Assembly (NCBI GenBank): GCA_035762175.1
Contig: DASTPP010000075.1
Span: 1-23,201 of the forward strand
Direction of reading: 5' to 3'
Origin: DASTPP01 sp035762175
GTDB lineage: Bacteria; Myxococcota_A; Polyangia; Polyangiales; Polyangiaceae
Length of the DNA: 23,201 bases
This document shows, in pieces, positions 1 to 6,665 of the stretch. Below the pieces are notes generated by a model. That model was not told the DNA's origin. It worked only from the letters and a program-made list of their open reading frames with translations, and did no database searches. Both the position numbers and the translations under genes were made by a program. Position 1 is the first letter of the stretch; the number at the start of each line of letters is the position of its first letter.

Positions 1-340
1 CCCGATACGTCGAGTAGCCGAAGGGGCTCAGCAAGAGCGGCACGTGGTAGTGCTGGTCGGTCGCCCCGACCGCGAAGACGATCTCGACGTAGGGGTAGAA
101 GGTCGCGACGCCGCTCGCGGCGAAGTAGGGCCCGACCTCGAAGCGCAGGCGGTAGGTGCCGGCCTCGAGCGAGCCGGGGGCGAGCAGGGCGCCGGCGCGG
201 CCGTCGGCGTCGGTCTCGCCGCGGGCGAGCTCGCGGCAGGCGTCGCCTTCGAGCCGCTCGAGGCGCAGGGCGACGCCGCGCGCGGGGCGCCCGAGCGAGA
301 CGTCGAGGATGTGCGTGGTGATGGGGCTGCGGGCGCTCAT
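1..340 (-). CDS. uraH: 5-hydroxyisourate hydrolase (transthyretin-like), 3' end cut by window edge
   Basis: This enzyme hydrolyses 5-hydroxyisourate, the product of urate oxidation, to OHCU. The 113 visible codons begin MSARSPITTHILDVSLGRPA and carry the family hallmarks: the N-terminal TTHILD histidine, an arginine-bearing central strand, and HYHVPLLLSPFGYSTYRG near the end. The family normally ends in YRGS, so only the Ser codon and stop are probably missing beyond base 1. The ATG at 340 is preceded by GAGGAAG (346-352) with a 5-nt spacer, a good ribosome site that fixes this start. It lies 102 bp downstream of uraD and is the last visible gene of the urate operon. Length and motifs fit the bacterial HIU hydrolases rather than transthyretin hormone carriers. 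Confidence 0.95.
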   Translation of the reverse strand, partial: MSARSPITTHILDVSLGRPARGVALRLERLEGDACRELARGETDADGRAGALLAPGSLEAGTYRLRFEVGPYFAASGVATFYPYVEIVFAVGATDQHYHVPLLLSPFGYSTYR

Positions 341-442
341 GGTGGCTTCCTCGGGGCCGCCGACGGGGGGCGGCGGGGCAATGTCTTGCGCCCGCTGGCG
401 GGGCCGGGGCGTGTGTCTCGCGCCCGCCGGCGGCGCGGGGGG

Positions 443-949
443 TCAGGCCAGCTTCTCGAGGCGAATCTTGGTGATTTTCGCCTGCTCGCCCTTGGCGATG
501 GCGAGCTCGGTGGCGGGGTCGTTGCCGAAGCGGGCGTCGAGCAGGTCGAGCATCTGGGTGGCCGACTTGCCGGTCGCGCAGACGACGAAGGTGTGTCCGA
601 ACTTGGCTTCGTAGCGCAGGTTGCCTTCGCGCAGGGCGACGAGCACCGCTTCGGGGGCGCCGGTGGCGCCCGACTGCTCGCCGGCGGCCCAGCCGGCGGT
701 GGAGGCGTACTTCTTGCGCAGCTCGTCGAGGCTCGCGCCGATGCGGGGGTGGTGCGAGAGGGCCTCGAGCACGTCGTCGTCGCCGACGGCCGACCACTCT
801 TCGTCGGCGGCGCGCAGCAGGGCGTCGTCGGAGTCGAAGGGGCGGCGGGCGAGCATGGCGTCGGCCCAGCGGCGGGAGCCGCAGCAGCGGAAGAGGGCCT
901 CGCGCGCGTCGTCGGCGGGGGCGGCGTCGAGGAAGGCGGCGGCGCTCAC
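443..949 (-). CDS. uraD: OHCU decarboxylase
   Basis: 2-oxo-4-hydroxy-4-carboxy-5-ureidoimidazoline decarboxylase converts the HIU-hydrolase product to S-allantoin. The 168-residue product has the family pattern: FLDAAPADDAREALFRCCGS at the N-terminus, the catalytic histidine in HPRIG (His67), the EQ pair (91-92), FGHTFVVCATGKSA (117-130) and a C-terminal ITKIRLEKL carrying the conserved Arg163. The start is GTG at 949, chosen because family similarity begins a few codons inside and the upstream reading frame is different. No good Shine-Dalgarno site is visible. The first seven codons (VSAAAFL) are also encoded in full or part by the tandem repeat units immediately upstream (950-1056), so translation could in principle begin at those GTG codons too, but not in the uraD frame. 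It lies between allantoicase and uraH. Confidence 0.93.
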   Translation of the reverse strand: MSAAAFLDAAPADDAREALFRCCGSRRWADAMLARRPFDSDDALLRAADEEWSAVGDDDVLEALSHHPRIGASLDELRKKYASTAGWAAGEQSGATGAPEAVLVALREGNLRYEAKFGHTFVVCATGKSATQMLDLLDARFGNDPATELAIAKGEQAKITKIRLEKLA

Positions 950-1056
950 GGGCGGGGCCCCCGGGCGAGGAGGGCGGCGCTCACGCGCGGGCCCCGGGTG
1001 AGGAAGGCGGCGGCGCTCACGCGCGGCCCCCGGGCGAGGAAGGCGGCGGCGCTCAC
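949..1056 (-). repeat. 36-bp tandem repeat duplicating the uraD start region
   Basis: On the minus strand, GTGAGCGCCGCC recurs with first bases at 1056, 1020, 984 (degenerate, one GCC codon missing) and 949, giving spacings of 36, 36 and 35 bp. Each unit reads roughly VSAAAFL-ARGPR. The first GTG overlaps the allantoicase stop (GTGA at 1056-1053) and the last is the uraD start. The simplest reading is that uraD once began at the GTGA overlap and that tandem duplication pushed it about 107 bp downstream. The 35-bp last interval places uraD in a different frame from the other copies. Confidence 0.85.
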
Positions 1057-2105
1057 GCGCGGGACCCCCAGATGCGCAGGCGGCTGACGCCGCCGTCGGG
1101 GAAGACGTCGAGGCGGACGTGGGTGAAGGGGCCGCGGGCGGCGATCTCGTCGCGGAAGAAGTGGCGGGCGCTCGGGCCGAGCTTGGTCTCGGCGATGAGC
1201 GTCTGCCAGTCGGCGTCGCCGCCGCCGTACGAGCCGACGGGGACGAGGTCGGTGACGGCGGCGCCGGGGGCGTAGACGCCGTGCAGGGCGAAGCGGTCGG
1301 GGTAGTTGCCCTTGAAGTGGTTGGTGTCGACCTCGACGAGGCCGACCGAGCCGGGGGCGCCGAGGCGCACCAGGATCCAGTCGTGGCCGGGCAGGCGCTT
1401 GCGGCGGGTCTCCCAGCCGCCGCCCATGTTGGCGGCGCGGCCGGGGGCGATGAGGTTGTTCATCGGGCCGAAGAAGGCGTCGCTGCAGGCGAGGGCGAGG
1501 GCGCCGTTGCGCACGGAGGCGAGGTCGGCCTCGCCCTCGCGCAGGCGGGGGGCGGTCTCGTGGTCGGCCTCGATGCGCCCCCACTCGGGGTCGGCGCTGC
1601 CCCAGACGCGCAGGCGGGCGACGCCGCCGTCGGGGTAGATGCGCAGGCGCAGGTGGGTGAACGCCTCGTCGGACGAGACGGCGAAGAGGTTCTGCGAGCC
1701 GGGGCGCAGGGGCGACTGGGGCACGAGCTCGGTCCAGGTGGCGCGGTCGAGCTCGGCGGGGGTCGCGTCGTGGGGGGCGCGGGCGGCCTCGAGCGAGGCG
1801 AAGGGGGGGTGGTTGCCGAGAAAGTGATTGGTGTCGATGTCGAGCGCGCGCACGCGCCCCCGCACGCCGAGGCGCACGGTGCACCAGTCGTGGCCGGGGC
1901 CGCGCTTTCGGCGGCTCTCCCAGCCGTCCATCCATTTGCCGCGGTCGGTGTACTCGTCGGGCAAGAAGACGCCGCGGCCCGGCTTGATGAGGTTTTCCAT
2001 GCCCGCGAAGAAGTCGTCGCTGCACGCGAGGGCCTGGCCCCCCATCGCCTCGGCCGCGAGGTCGATGAGGCCGCCGAAGGACGCCCCGCCGGTGTCTGTC
2101 GCCAT
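1053..2105 (-). CDS. alc: Allantoicase
   Basis: Allantoicase (allantoate amidinohydrolase, EC 3.5.3.4) splits allantoate into ureidoglycolate and urea. The 350-residue protein is two homologous allantoicase domains, about residues 25-170 and 203-348. Each has ALACSDxFF, then GWE[ST]RRKR-GHDW, DTNHF-GN, and a closing YPDGGV-RLR-WGS or FPDGGV-RLR-WGS strand. Length and the two-domain layout match the family. The ATG at 2105 is preceded by GGGAGG (2117-2122) with an 11-nt spacer. The stop TGA (1053-1055) overlaps the first GTG of the tandem repeat leading into uraD. Upstream, a 220-bp palindromic element separates it from allantoinase, which may affect how much operon message reaches it. Confidence 0.96.
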   Translation of the reverse strand: MATDTGGASFGGLIDLAAEAMGGQALACSDDFFAGMENLIKPGRGVFLPDEYTDRGKWMDGWESRRKRGPGHDWCTVRLGVRGRVRALDIDTNHFLGNHPPFASLEAARAPHDATPAELDRATWTELVPQSPLRPGSQNLFAVSSDEAFTHLRLRIYPDGGVARLRVWGSADPEWGRIEADHETAPRLREGEADLASVRNGALALACSDAFFGPMNNLIAPGRAANMGGGWETRRKRLPGHDWILVRLGAPGSVGLVEVDTNHFKGNYPDRFALHGVYAPGAAVTDLVPVGSYGGGDADWQTLIAETKLGPSARHFFRDEIAARGPFTHVRLDVFPDGGVSRLRIWGSRA

Positions 2106-2130
2106 GTTCTCTCTCGCCTCCCGTCATTTC

Positions 2131-2350
2131 GCCCCCGACTGAAGTCGGGGGCAGCGTACGCCCCGTCGTGCGACGCGGTATCGAGCCGATTCGGCGCGCA
2201 AAGCCCAGCCCTCGTTGGGGCTGGGCTCCCTCGGGCTTTGGCCGCCGGGCGAGCGCGCGAAGCGGCTCGCTTCGCGGGAGCCCTGCCTCCGGGCAGGGCT
2301 TTGCGGGCCGTTTCTGCGGGCGTTCGTTGCCCCCGACTTCAGTCGGGGGC
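2131..2350. repeat. 220-bp hairpin-rich element with inverted terminal palindromes (MITE/REP-like)
   Basis: Both ends are the same 22-bp near-palindrome in opposite orientation: arms GCCCCCGACT and AGTCGGGGGC around GA at 2131-2152 and around TC at 2329-2350. Inside are further hairpins: GCCGA-T-TCGGC (2185-2195), AGCCCAGCCC/GGGCTGGGCT (2202-2211 with 2218-2227), CGCGAAGCG/CGCTTCGCG (2256-2264 with 2268-2276), and AGCCCTGCC/GGCAGGGCT (2279-2287 with 2292-2300). The right end directly abuts the allantoinase stop codon and the left end lies 25 bp before the allantoicase ATG. No transposase is encoded and no target duplication is obvious. It looks like a non-autonomous dispersed repeat, or a structured intercistronic RNA element. 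A short minus-strand reading frame through it is probably not a gene. Confidence 0.8.
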
Positions 2351-3697
2351 TCACCTCCGCCCCAACAGCGGCCGCCCCCCCGCCGCCCCCTCGCGCGCCC
2401 CGTCGCCGTAGGTCGCCTCGCCGCGCAGCCAGGTGGTGACGACGCGGCCCTGAAGCTCGCGCCCGACGTAGGGCGACACTTTGTGCCGGAAGGGCAGCGC
2501 CTCGGCCCGCACCACCCAGCGCGCGTCGGGGTCGAAGGCGCAGAGGTCGGCGTCGAAGCCGCGGGCGATGCGGCCCTTCGTGCGGGCGAGGCCGGCGAGC
2601 CGGGCGGGCGCCTCGCTCATGGCGGTGACGACGCGCTCGGGGGCGACGCCGCGCGCGCGGGCGGCGGTCAGCACCGAGGGCAGGCCGAGCGAGAGCGAGG
2701 CGATGCCGCCCCAGGCGCCGCAGAAGTCGCCCTCGGCGGGCTTCTTGAGGCCGGGGGTGCAGGGCGAGTGGTCGCTCGTGACGAGGTCGATGAGGCCCTC
2801 GCGCACGGCGGCCCAGAGCTTCTCGCGGTTCTCGGCCTCACGGATGGGCGGCGCGCACTTGAACTCGGTCGCGCCCGCGGCGATCTCTTCGGCGCTCAGG
2901 CAGAGGTAGTGCGGGCAGGTCTCGGCGCTGAAGGGCAGGCCCTCGTCTTTCGCGCGGCGCAGGGCGTCGAGCGCGCCCGACGACGAGAGGTGCACGATGT
3001 GCACGGGGCAGCGCGTCGCGCGGCAGAGCGCGACCATCAGGGCGACCGCGTCGTCTTCCCAGGCGCGGGGGCGCGAGGCGAGGTAGGTCGCGTACGAGCG
3101 CACGTCGCCCGCGCAGGCCGGCGCCCCCGGCCGCTCGAGCTCGGCGTGCACCAAGAGCGGCGCGTTCGCGTCGCGCAAGACGGGCATCGCCTCGCGCAGG
3201 TCGGCCTCGGTCGAGGCGGGGAAGTCGTCGATGCCCGAGTGGCAGAGAAAGCACTTGGCCCCGAGCGCGCCGCGCTCGACCATCTTCGCGAGCTCGCGCG
3301 CGTTGCCCGGCACGACGCCGCCCCAGAAGCCCACGTCGACCGCGAGCAGATCGCGCGCGGCCTCGAGCTTGGTCTCGAGCGCCGGCGCGCTCGTCGTCAC
3401 GGGGATGCAATTGAGCGGCATGTCGACCAGCGTCGTCACGCCGCCGGCGGCGGCCGCGCGCGTCGCGGTCGCGAAGCCCTCCCACTCGGTGCGGCCGGGC
3501 TCGTTCATGTGCACGTGCGGGTCGACGAGGCCCGGCAAGAGCCAGAGGTCGCCGAGATCGTCGACCGGCAGGCTCGGGCCCGGCTCGCCGTGGCCGAGCA
3601 CGTCGGCGACGCGCCCGCCCTCGACCACGACCGCGGCCGGCCGGAAGGCCCCGTCGACGAAGGCCCGCGTCGAGCGGATCGCGCGGGGGCCGCTCAT
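2351..3697 (-). CDS. allB: Allantoinase (cyclic amidohydrolase)
   Basis: Opens the hydantoin ring of allantoin to give allantoate (EC 3.5.2.5). The 448-residue protein has the dihydroorotase/allantoinase-type binuclear metal site: HVH in GLVDPHVHMNEPGRTEWEG (His61, His63), a probable carboxylated lysine in GAKCFLCHSG (Lys148), His184 in LLVHAE, His236 in IVHLSS and Asp309 in TSDHSP. Length and motif spacing match AllB closely; the context with puuD, alc and uraD makes allantoinase more likely than dihydropyrimidinase. The ATG at 3697 is used. It lies 97 bp after the puuD stop. Its own stop TGA (2351-2353) touches the 220-bp palindromic element. The protein is expected to be cytoplasmic. Confidence 0.94.
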   Translation of the reverse strand: MSGPRAIRSTRAFVDGAFRPAAVVVEGGRVADVLGHGEPGPSLPVDDLGDLWLLPGLVDPHVHMNEPGRTEWEGFATATRAAAAGGVTTLVDMPLNCIPVTTSAPALETKLEAARDLLAVDVGFWGGVVPGNARELAKMVERGALGAKCFLCHSGIDDFPASTEADLREAMPVLRDANAPLLVHAELERPGAPACAGDVRSYATYLASRPRAWEDDAVALMVALCRATRCPVHIVHLSSSGALDALRRAKDEGLPFSAETCPHYLCLSAEEIAAGATEFKCAPPIREAENREKLWAAVREGLIDLVTSDHSPCTPGLKKPAEGDFCGAWGGIASLSLGLPSVLTAARARGVAPERVVTAMSEAPARLAGLARTKGRIARGFDADLCAFDPDARWVVRAEALPFRHKVSPYVGRELQGRVVTTWLRGEATYGDGAREGAAGGRPLLGRR

Positions 3698-3794
3698 CGC
3701 GCCACCGCCCGCCGCGCCGTCACCCGAGCCTGCCCGCCGAACGGTCGCGACCGGGCGTCGCGCGCCCGCCCGCCCGCCGGAAGCCCCGGGCCCC

Positions 3795-4964
3795 TCATGG
3801 CAGCCTCGCCCCCTGATCGATCCATCGCCGGAGGATGGCGCGCTCTTCGTCGGTCATGTTCGTCTTGTTGGCGAGGGGCATGGTTTTGGCTTCGACGACG
3901 CGCAGGCGCACGCGCGGGGCGAAGGCCTTGAAGGTGTCGGGCGAGTCGAACGAGACGCCGTTGGGCGGGCTCTTGTAGACGTCGTCGGTGGGCGCGCCCG
4001 AGTGGCAAGAGCGGCAGCGGCGGGCGACGATGTCGTTGACCTCGGTGAAGGCGACGGGCGGGCTCGTGTCGGGGGGGGCGGCCTTCGGCATGGTGAGCGC
4101 GACGAGCAGGGCGAGGCCCCCGGCGGCGGGCGCGAAGGCCCACCACGCGGTCTGCTTCTTCTCGATCGTGATCATGAGGTGCCGCGCGCTCGCGCCGACG
4201 ACGCAGAGGGCGACGAGGAGCACCCCGTTGAGCGCGTGGTCGAACGCGAACGAGAAGTGGTTCGACACCATCGTCGCGAGCACCGGCAGCGTCATGTAGC
4301 TGTTGTGCATCGAGCGCTGCTTGGCCGCGACGCCCTGCTTCCAGTCGGGCTCGCGGCCGGCGAGGCGCGCCGCGATCATGCGGCGCTGGTTCGGCAGGAT
4401 TCGCATCCAGACGTTGGCGACCATCACGGTGCCGAGCAAGACGCCGACGTGAATGTAGGCGGCGCGGCCGGTGAAGGCGGTGCAGAAGCCGGCGATGGCG
4501 CCGAGCAAGAGGGCGATCGAGGCGGCGAGGGCGGCGCGCGGGGCGCGGGGGCCGACGACCTTCCACAGGGTGTCGTAGATCAGCCAGCCGGCGACCGGCC
4601 CGAGCGCCGAGATGGTCGTCGCGACGTGCGGGTGCAGCGGGAAGCGGGCGGAGTCGACGAGCGGCGAGCCCGCGCCGGCCCAGTAGACGAGCCCGAGCAA
4701 GAACGCGCCGCTCACCCAGGTGAGCAGGGCCTCGTACTTGAACCAGTGCAGGGCGCGCGGCATCGCGAGCGGCAGCTGCTTCTCGACGCGGTAGAAGAAG
4801 CCGCCGTGCACCATGTACGTCTCGCCCTCGACGCCGGGCTTCGGCTCGGCGAGCGGCTCGAAGCTCGAGTCGAGCCAGACGAAGTAGAACGAGGTGCCGA
4901 TCCACATGATGCCCGCGATCAGGTGAAAGAGCCTGAGCGCGTAGTGCAGCCACTCGTGAATCAT
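3795..4964 (-). CDS. puuD: Membrane urate hydroxylase with C-terminal cytochrome c domain
   Basis: Oxidises urate to 5-hydroxyisourate and passes electrons to an integral cytochrome c, so it should feed the respiratory chain rather than make H2O2 as soluble uricase does. The 389-residue protein starts MIHEWLHYALRLFHL and has about eight hydrophobic segments within residues 5-295, including GIMWIGTSFYFVWLD and NSYMTLPVLATMVSNHFSF, both typical of the Urate_ox_N family. Residues 308-389 form a c-type cytochrome: CRSCH haem site (317-321) and a likely axial Met362 in KTMPLANKTNMT. The ATG at 4964 overlaps the upstream gene stop (ATGA), so the two are probably translationally coupled. Agrobacterium PuuD is the characterised relative with this fusion architecture. 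Confidence 0.95.
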   Translation of the reverse strand: MIHEWLHYALRLFHLIAGIMWIGTSFYFVWLDSSFEPLAEPKPGVEGETYMVHGGFFYRVEKQLPLAMPRALHWFKYEALLTWVSGAFLLGLVYWAGAGSPLVDSARFPLHPHVATTISALGPVAGWLIYDTLWKVVGPRAPRAALAASIALLLGAIAGFCTAFTGRAAYIHVGVLLGTVMVANVWMRILPNQRRMIAARLAGREPDWKQGVAAKQRSMHNSYMTLPVLATMVSNHFSFAFDHALNGVLLVALCVVGASARHLMITIEKKQTAWWAFAPAAGGLALLVALTMPKAAPPDTSPPVAFTEVNDIVARRCRSCHSGAPTDDVYKSPPNGVSFDSPDTFKAFAPRVRLRVVEAKTMPLANKTNMTDEERAILRRWIDQGARLP

Positions 4965-6421
4965 CGCCCGGTTCGCCCCGCCAGGATCTTCACGAACGAG
5001 CGGGTGCGCACCTCGTCGATCGTGAGGCCCGTCTGCGCGAGCTCGCCCTCGGTGACGGCGCCCGCGCTGAGCCCGCGCAAGAAGTAGTTGAGCAGGCCCT
5101 GGCCCGTCGCCGCGTCGTCGAACACGTCGCCGACGAGCGTCGCCTGCGCCGCCTTGTCGACGAAGTTCGAGAGCCGCGCCGCCGCCGCCTCGAACCCCTC
5201 GAGGAAGAACGCGTAGCAGGCGGCGTAGCGCACGGGCAGCTGGGCGGGGTGCAAGTCCCAGCCTTGGTAGAAGCCGTTCTTGAGCGAGAGCCGGACGTGC
5301 CCGTACATCAGGCGCCAGGCCGCGTGCACCGAGGCGACGTTCTGCGCCTCTTGCTCGAGCGTGAGCCGCTTGTCGTCGGAGGCGCGGTGGGGGCCGACGG
5401 GCATCACGTTGGTCGCCCCGTCCGACAGGAAGACGCCGGTGCCCGCGAAGGCGTTCTTCATCGCGTGCAGGGCGAACTGGCAGACCGGGTGGTCCATCGC
5501 CTGGAAGAGCGCGGTGATGTCGCACGAGGCGGTGTAATCGTAGGTGCCGAAGTGCGCCCCGGTGCAGCGGCCTTCGCAGGCGGCGAGCAGGCGCGGCAGG
5601 TTCGAGCGGCCCTCGGCGTCGACGATCGACTGGGTGAGCTCGACCATCATCTCCATCGTGAGGGCGCGCTCGGGCAGGTTGAGCCGCCGCTCGAGCCGCT
5701 CGAAGAGGCGCACGAGCGTGCGGGGCTGCTCGGGCACGGTGATCTTCGGCAGGGTGACGACGAAGTGGTCGGGCAGCCGGCCGGCCTCGGCGACGAGGGC
5801 GCTGACGAAGAGGTCGAGCGTGCGGACCGCGCGGGCCTTGAGCTCTTCGTTGAGGGTCTTGATGCGAATGCCGAGGAAGGGCGGCAAGAGCCCCTCGCGC
5901 AGCCCCCGCGCCACCTCGCGCGCGCAGCGGACGGCGGCCTCGTCTTCTTCGGTGTCGGGCCGCACGCCGAAGCCGTCTTCGAAGTCGATGCGGAAGTCTT
6001 CGACGGGCTCGCGCGCGAGCTTGGCCGTGACCCGGTCGTAGACCGCGAGCGGCAGCCACTGCTCGGGCCGCTCGGCGCGCAGGCCCGCGGGGTCGCGGCC
6101 GAAGCGCTCGAGGAGGCGCTCGCGCTCGGCCGCGGTCTGCGGCAGCGACTCGTGCCCCGGCAGCGCGAGCGCGGCGGCGAAGGCGAAGGCGTTGGGGGCG
6201 TACTGCGCGAGCGAGGCGAGGGCGAGCTCGCCGAGGCGCTTCGAGGTCTCGGCGCGGAAGAGCTGCGCGCCGCCGTAGACCGTGTGCACCGGCTGCCGGT
6301 CGGGGCGCTCGCCGGGGTAGCGCCGCGACTGCGCGACGTTCGCGCGCCCGAGTTCTTCGAGCTCGGCCCTCGCCTCTTCGGCGAGGGTGCTCTTGATGGC
6401 GGTGGGTTCTGCCAAGATCAT
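4961..6421 (-). CDS. CitE/HpcH-like aldolase-superfamily protein (DUF6986 type), first gene of urate operon
   Basis: I read this 486-residue protein as a member of the phosphoenolpyruvate/pyruvate (CitE/HpcH/malate-synthase-like) TIM-barrel superfamily, closest in feel to actinobacterial DUF6986 proteins. Diagnostic stretches are RYPGERPDRQPVHTVYGGAQ (34-53), RIDFEDGFGVRPDTEEDEA (144-162), GIRIKTLNEE with the superfamily arginine (184-193), a likely metal ligand Glu261 in MVELTQS, Asp295 in HFGTYDYTASCD, and FYQGWDLHPAQLPVRY (384-399). The exact reaction is unknown. A role in consuming glyoxylate or another product of ureide breakdown is inference from context. Its stop overlaps the puuD start (ATGA). 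A Shine-Dalgarno sequence GAGAGGG (6423-6429) is only 1 nt from the ATG at 6421 but 7 nt from an in-frame TTG at 6415, so the true start may be TTG (484 aa). Confidence 0.85.
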   Translation of the reverse strand: MILAEPTAIKSTLAEEARAELEELGRANVAQSRRYPGERPDRQPVHTVYGGAQLFRAETSKRLGELALASLAQYAPNAFAFAAALALPGHESLPQTAAERERLLERFGRDPAGLRAERPEQWLPLAVYDRVTAKLAREPVEDFRIDFEDGFGVRPDTEEDEAAVRCAREVARGLREGLLPPFLGIRIKTLNEELKARAVRTLDLFVSALVAEAGRLPDHFVVTLPKITVPEQPRTLVRLFERLERRLNLPERALTMEMMVELTQSIVDAEGRSNLPRLLAACEGRCTGAHFGTYDYTASCDITALFQAMDHPVCQFALHAMKNAFAGTGVFLSDGATNVMPVGPHRASDDKRLTLEQEAQNVASVHAAWRLMYGHVRLSLKNGFYQGWDLHPAQLPVRYAACYAFFLEGFEAAAARLSNFVDKAAQATLVGDVFDDAATGQGLLNYFLRGLSAGAVTEGELAQTGLTIDEVRTRSFVKILAGRTGR

Positions 6422-6435
6422 ACCCTCTCGGTCGT

Positions 6436-6537
6436 GCCGGGTTTGCCCTCGAAGCGGGCCCTGCGCGGGGGCGGCCCGGGGCTCGCGGGCGGGCGCCGGG
6501 GGCGTTAGGCCAGGCCCGGCTCGGGGGCAAACCCGGC
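6436..6537. promoter_or_regulatory. 17-bp inverted repeat upstream of the urate operon
   Basis: GCCGGGTTTGCCCTCGA (6436-6452) and the reverse complement of 6521-6537 agree at 16 of 17 positions; 13 bp match perfectly from the outer ends. The arms are separated by 68 bp, giving about 85 bp between corresponding centres, near eight helical turns. One arm ends 14 bp before the first operon start codon. This could be a pair of operator sites for a urate- or allantoin-responsive regulator that loops DNA, or a long stem in the mRNA leader if transcription begins upstream of 6537. Confidence 0.55.
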
Positions 6538-6579
6538 GTAGGACCGCGGATCTTACGACGACGCTCGCGCCCGCGGGTA

Positions 6580-6595
6580 CCCCGTCGCGACGGGG
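6580..6595. promoter_or_regulatory. 16-bp perfect palindrome, possible operator
   Basis: CCCCGTCGCGACGGGG reads identically on both strands. It sits in the 244-bp gap between the kinase stop and the first urate gene. There is no T-run on either side, so an intrinsic terminator is less likely than a protein site. A weak -10-like TAAGAT (6555-6550 on the minus strand) lies between it and the operon; no convincing -35 was found. Confidence 0.35.
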
Positions 6596-6665
6596 GCGCG
6601 GCGCTCGGCGAAATTAAGGCCGGGGGCGCGACGCGACGCGTCGGTCTTCGCCCGGGGGGCGCCGC

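Noticed and set aside
2124..2354. 76-residue minus-strand frame (SPRLKSGATN...CPRLQSGAK)
   Set aside because: It is the translation of the palindromic element; both ends derive from the inverted repeats, a pattern expected of a repeat rather than a gene.
4961..6421. Plain malate synthase (aceB) label
   Set aside because: Superfamily motifs are present, but the QPVHTVY, RIDFEDGFG and FYQGWDLHPAQLP blocks point to the DUF6986-type group, whose reaction is not known.
6580..6595. Intrinsic terminator after the kinase gene
   Set aside because: The palindrome has no T-tract on either strand; listed instead as a possible operator.
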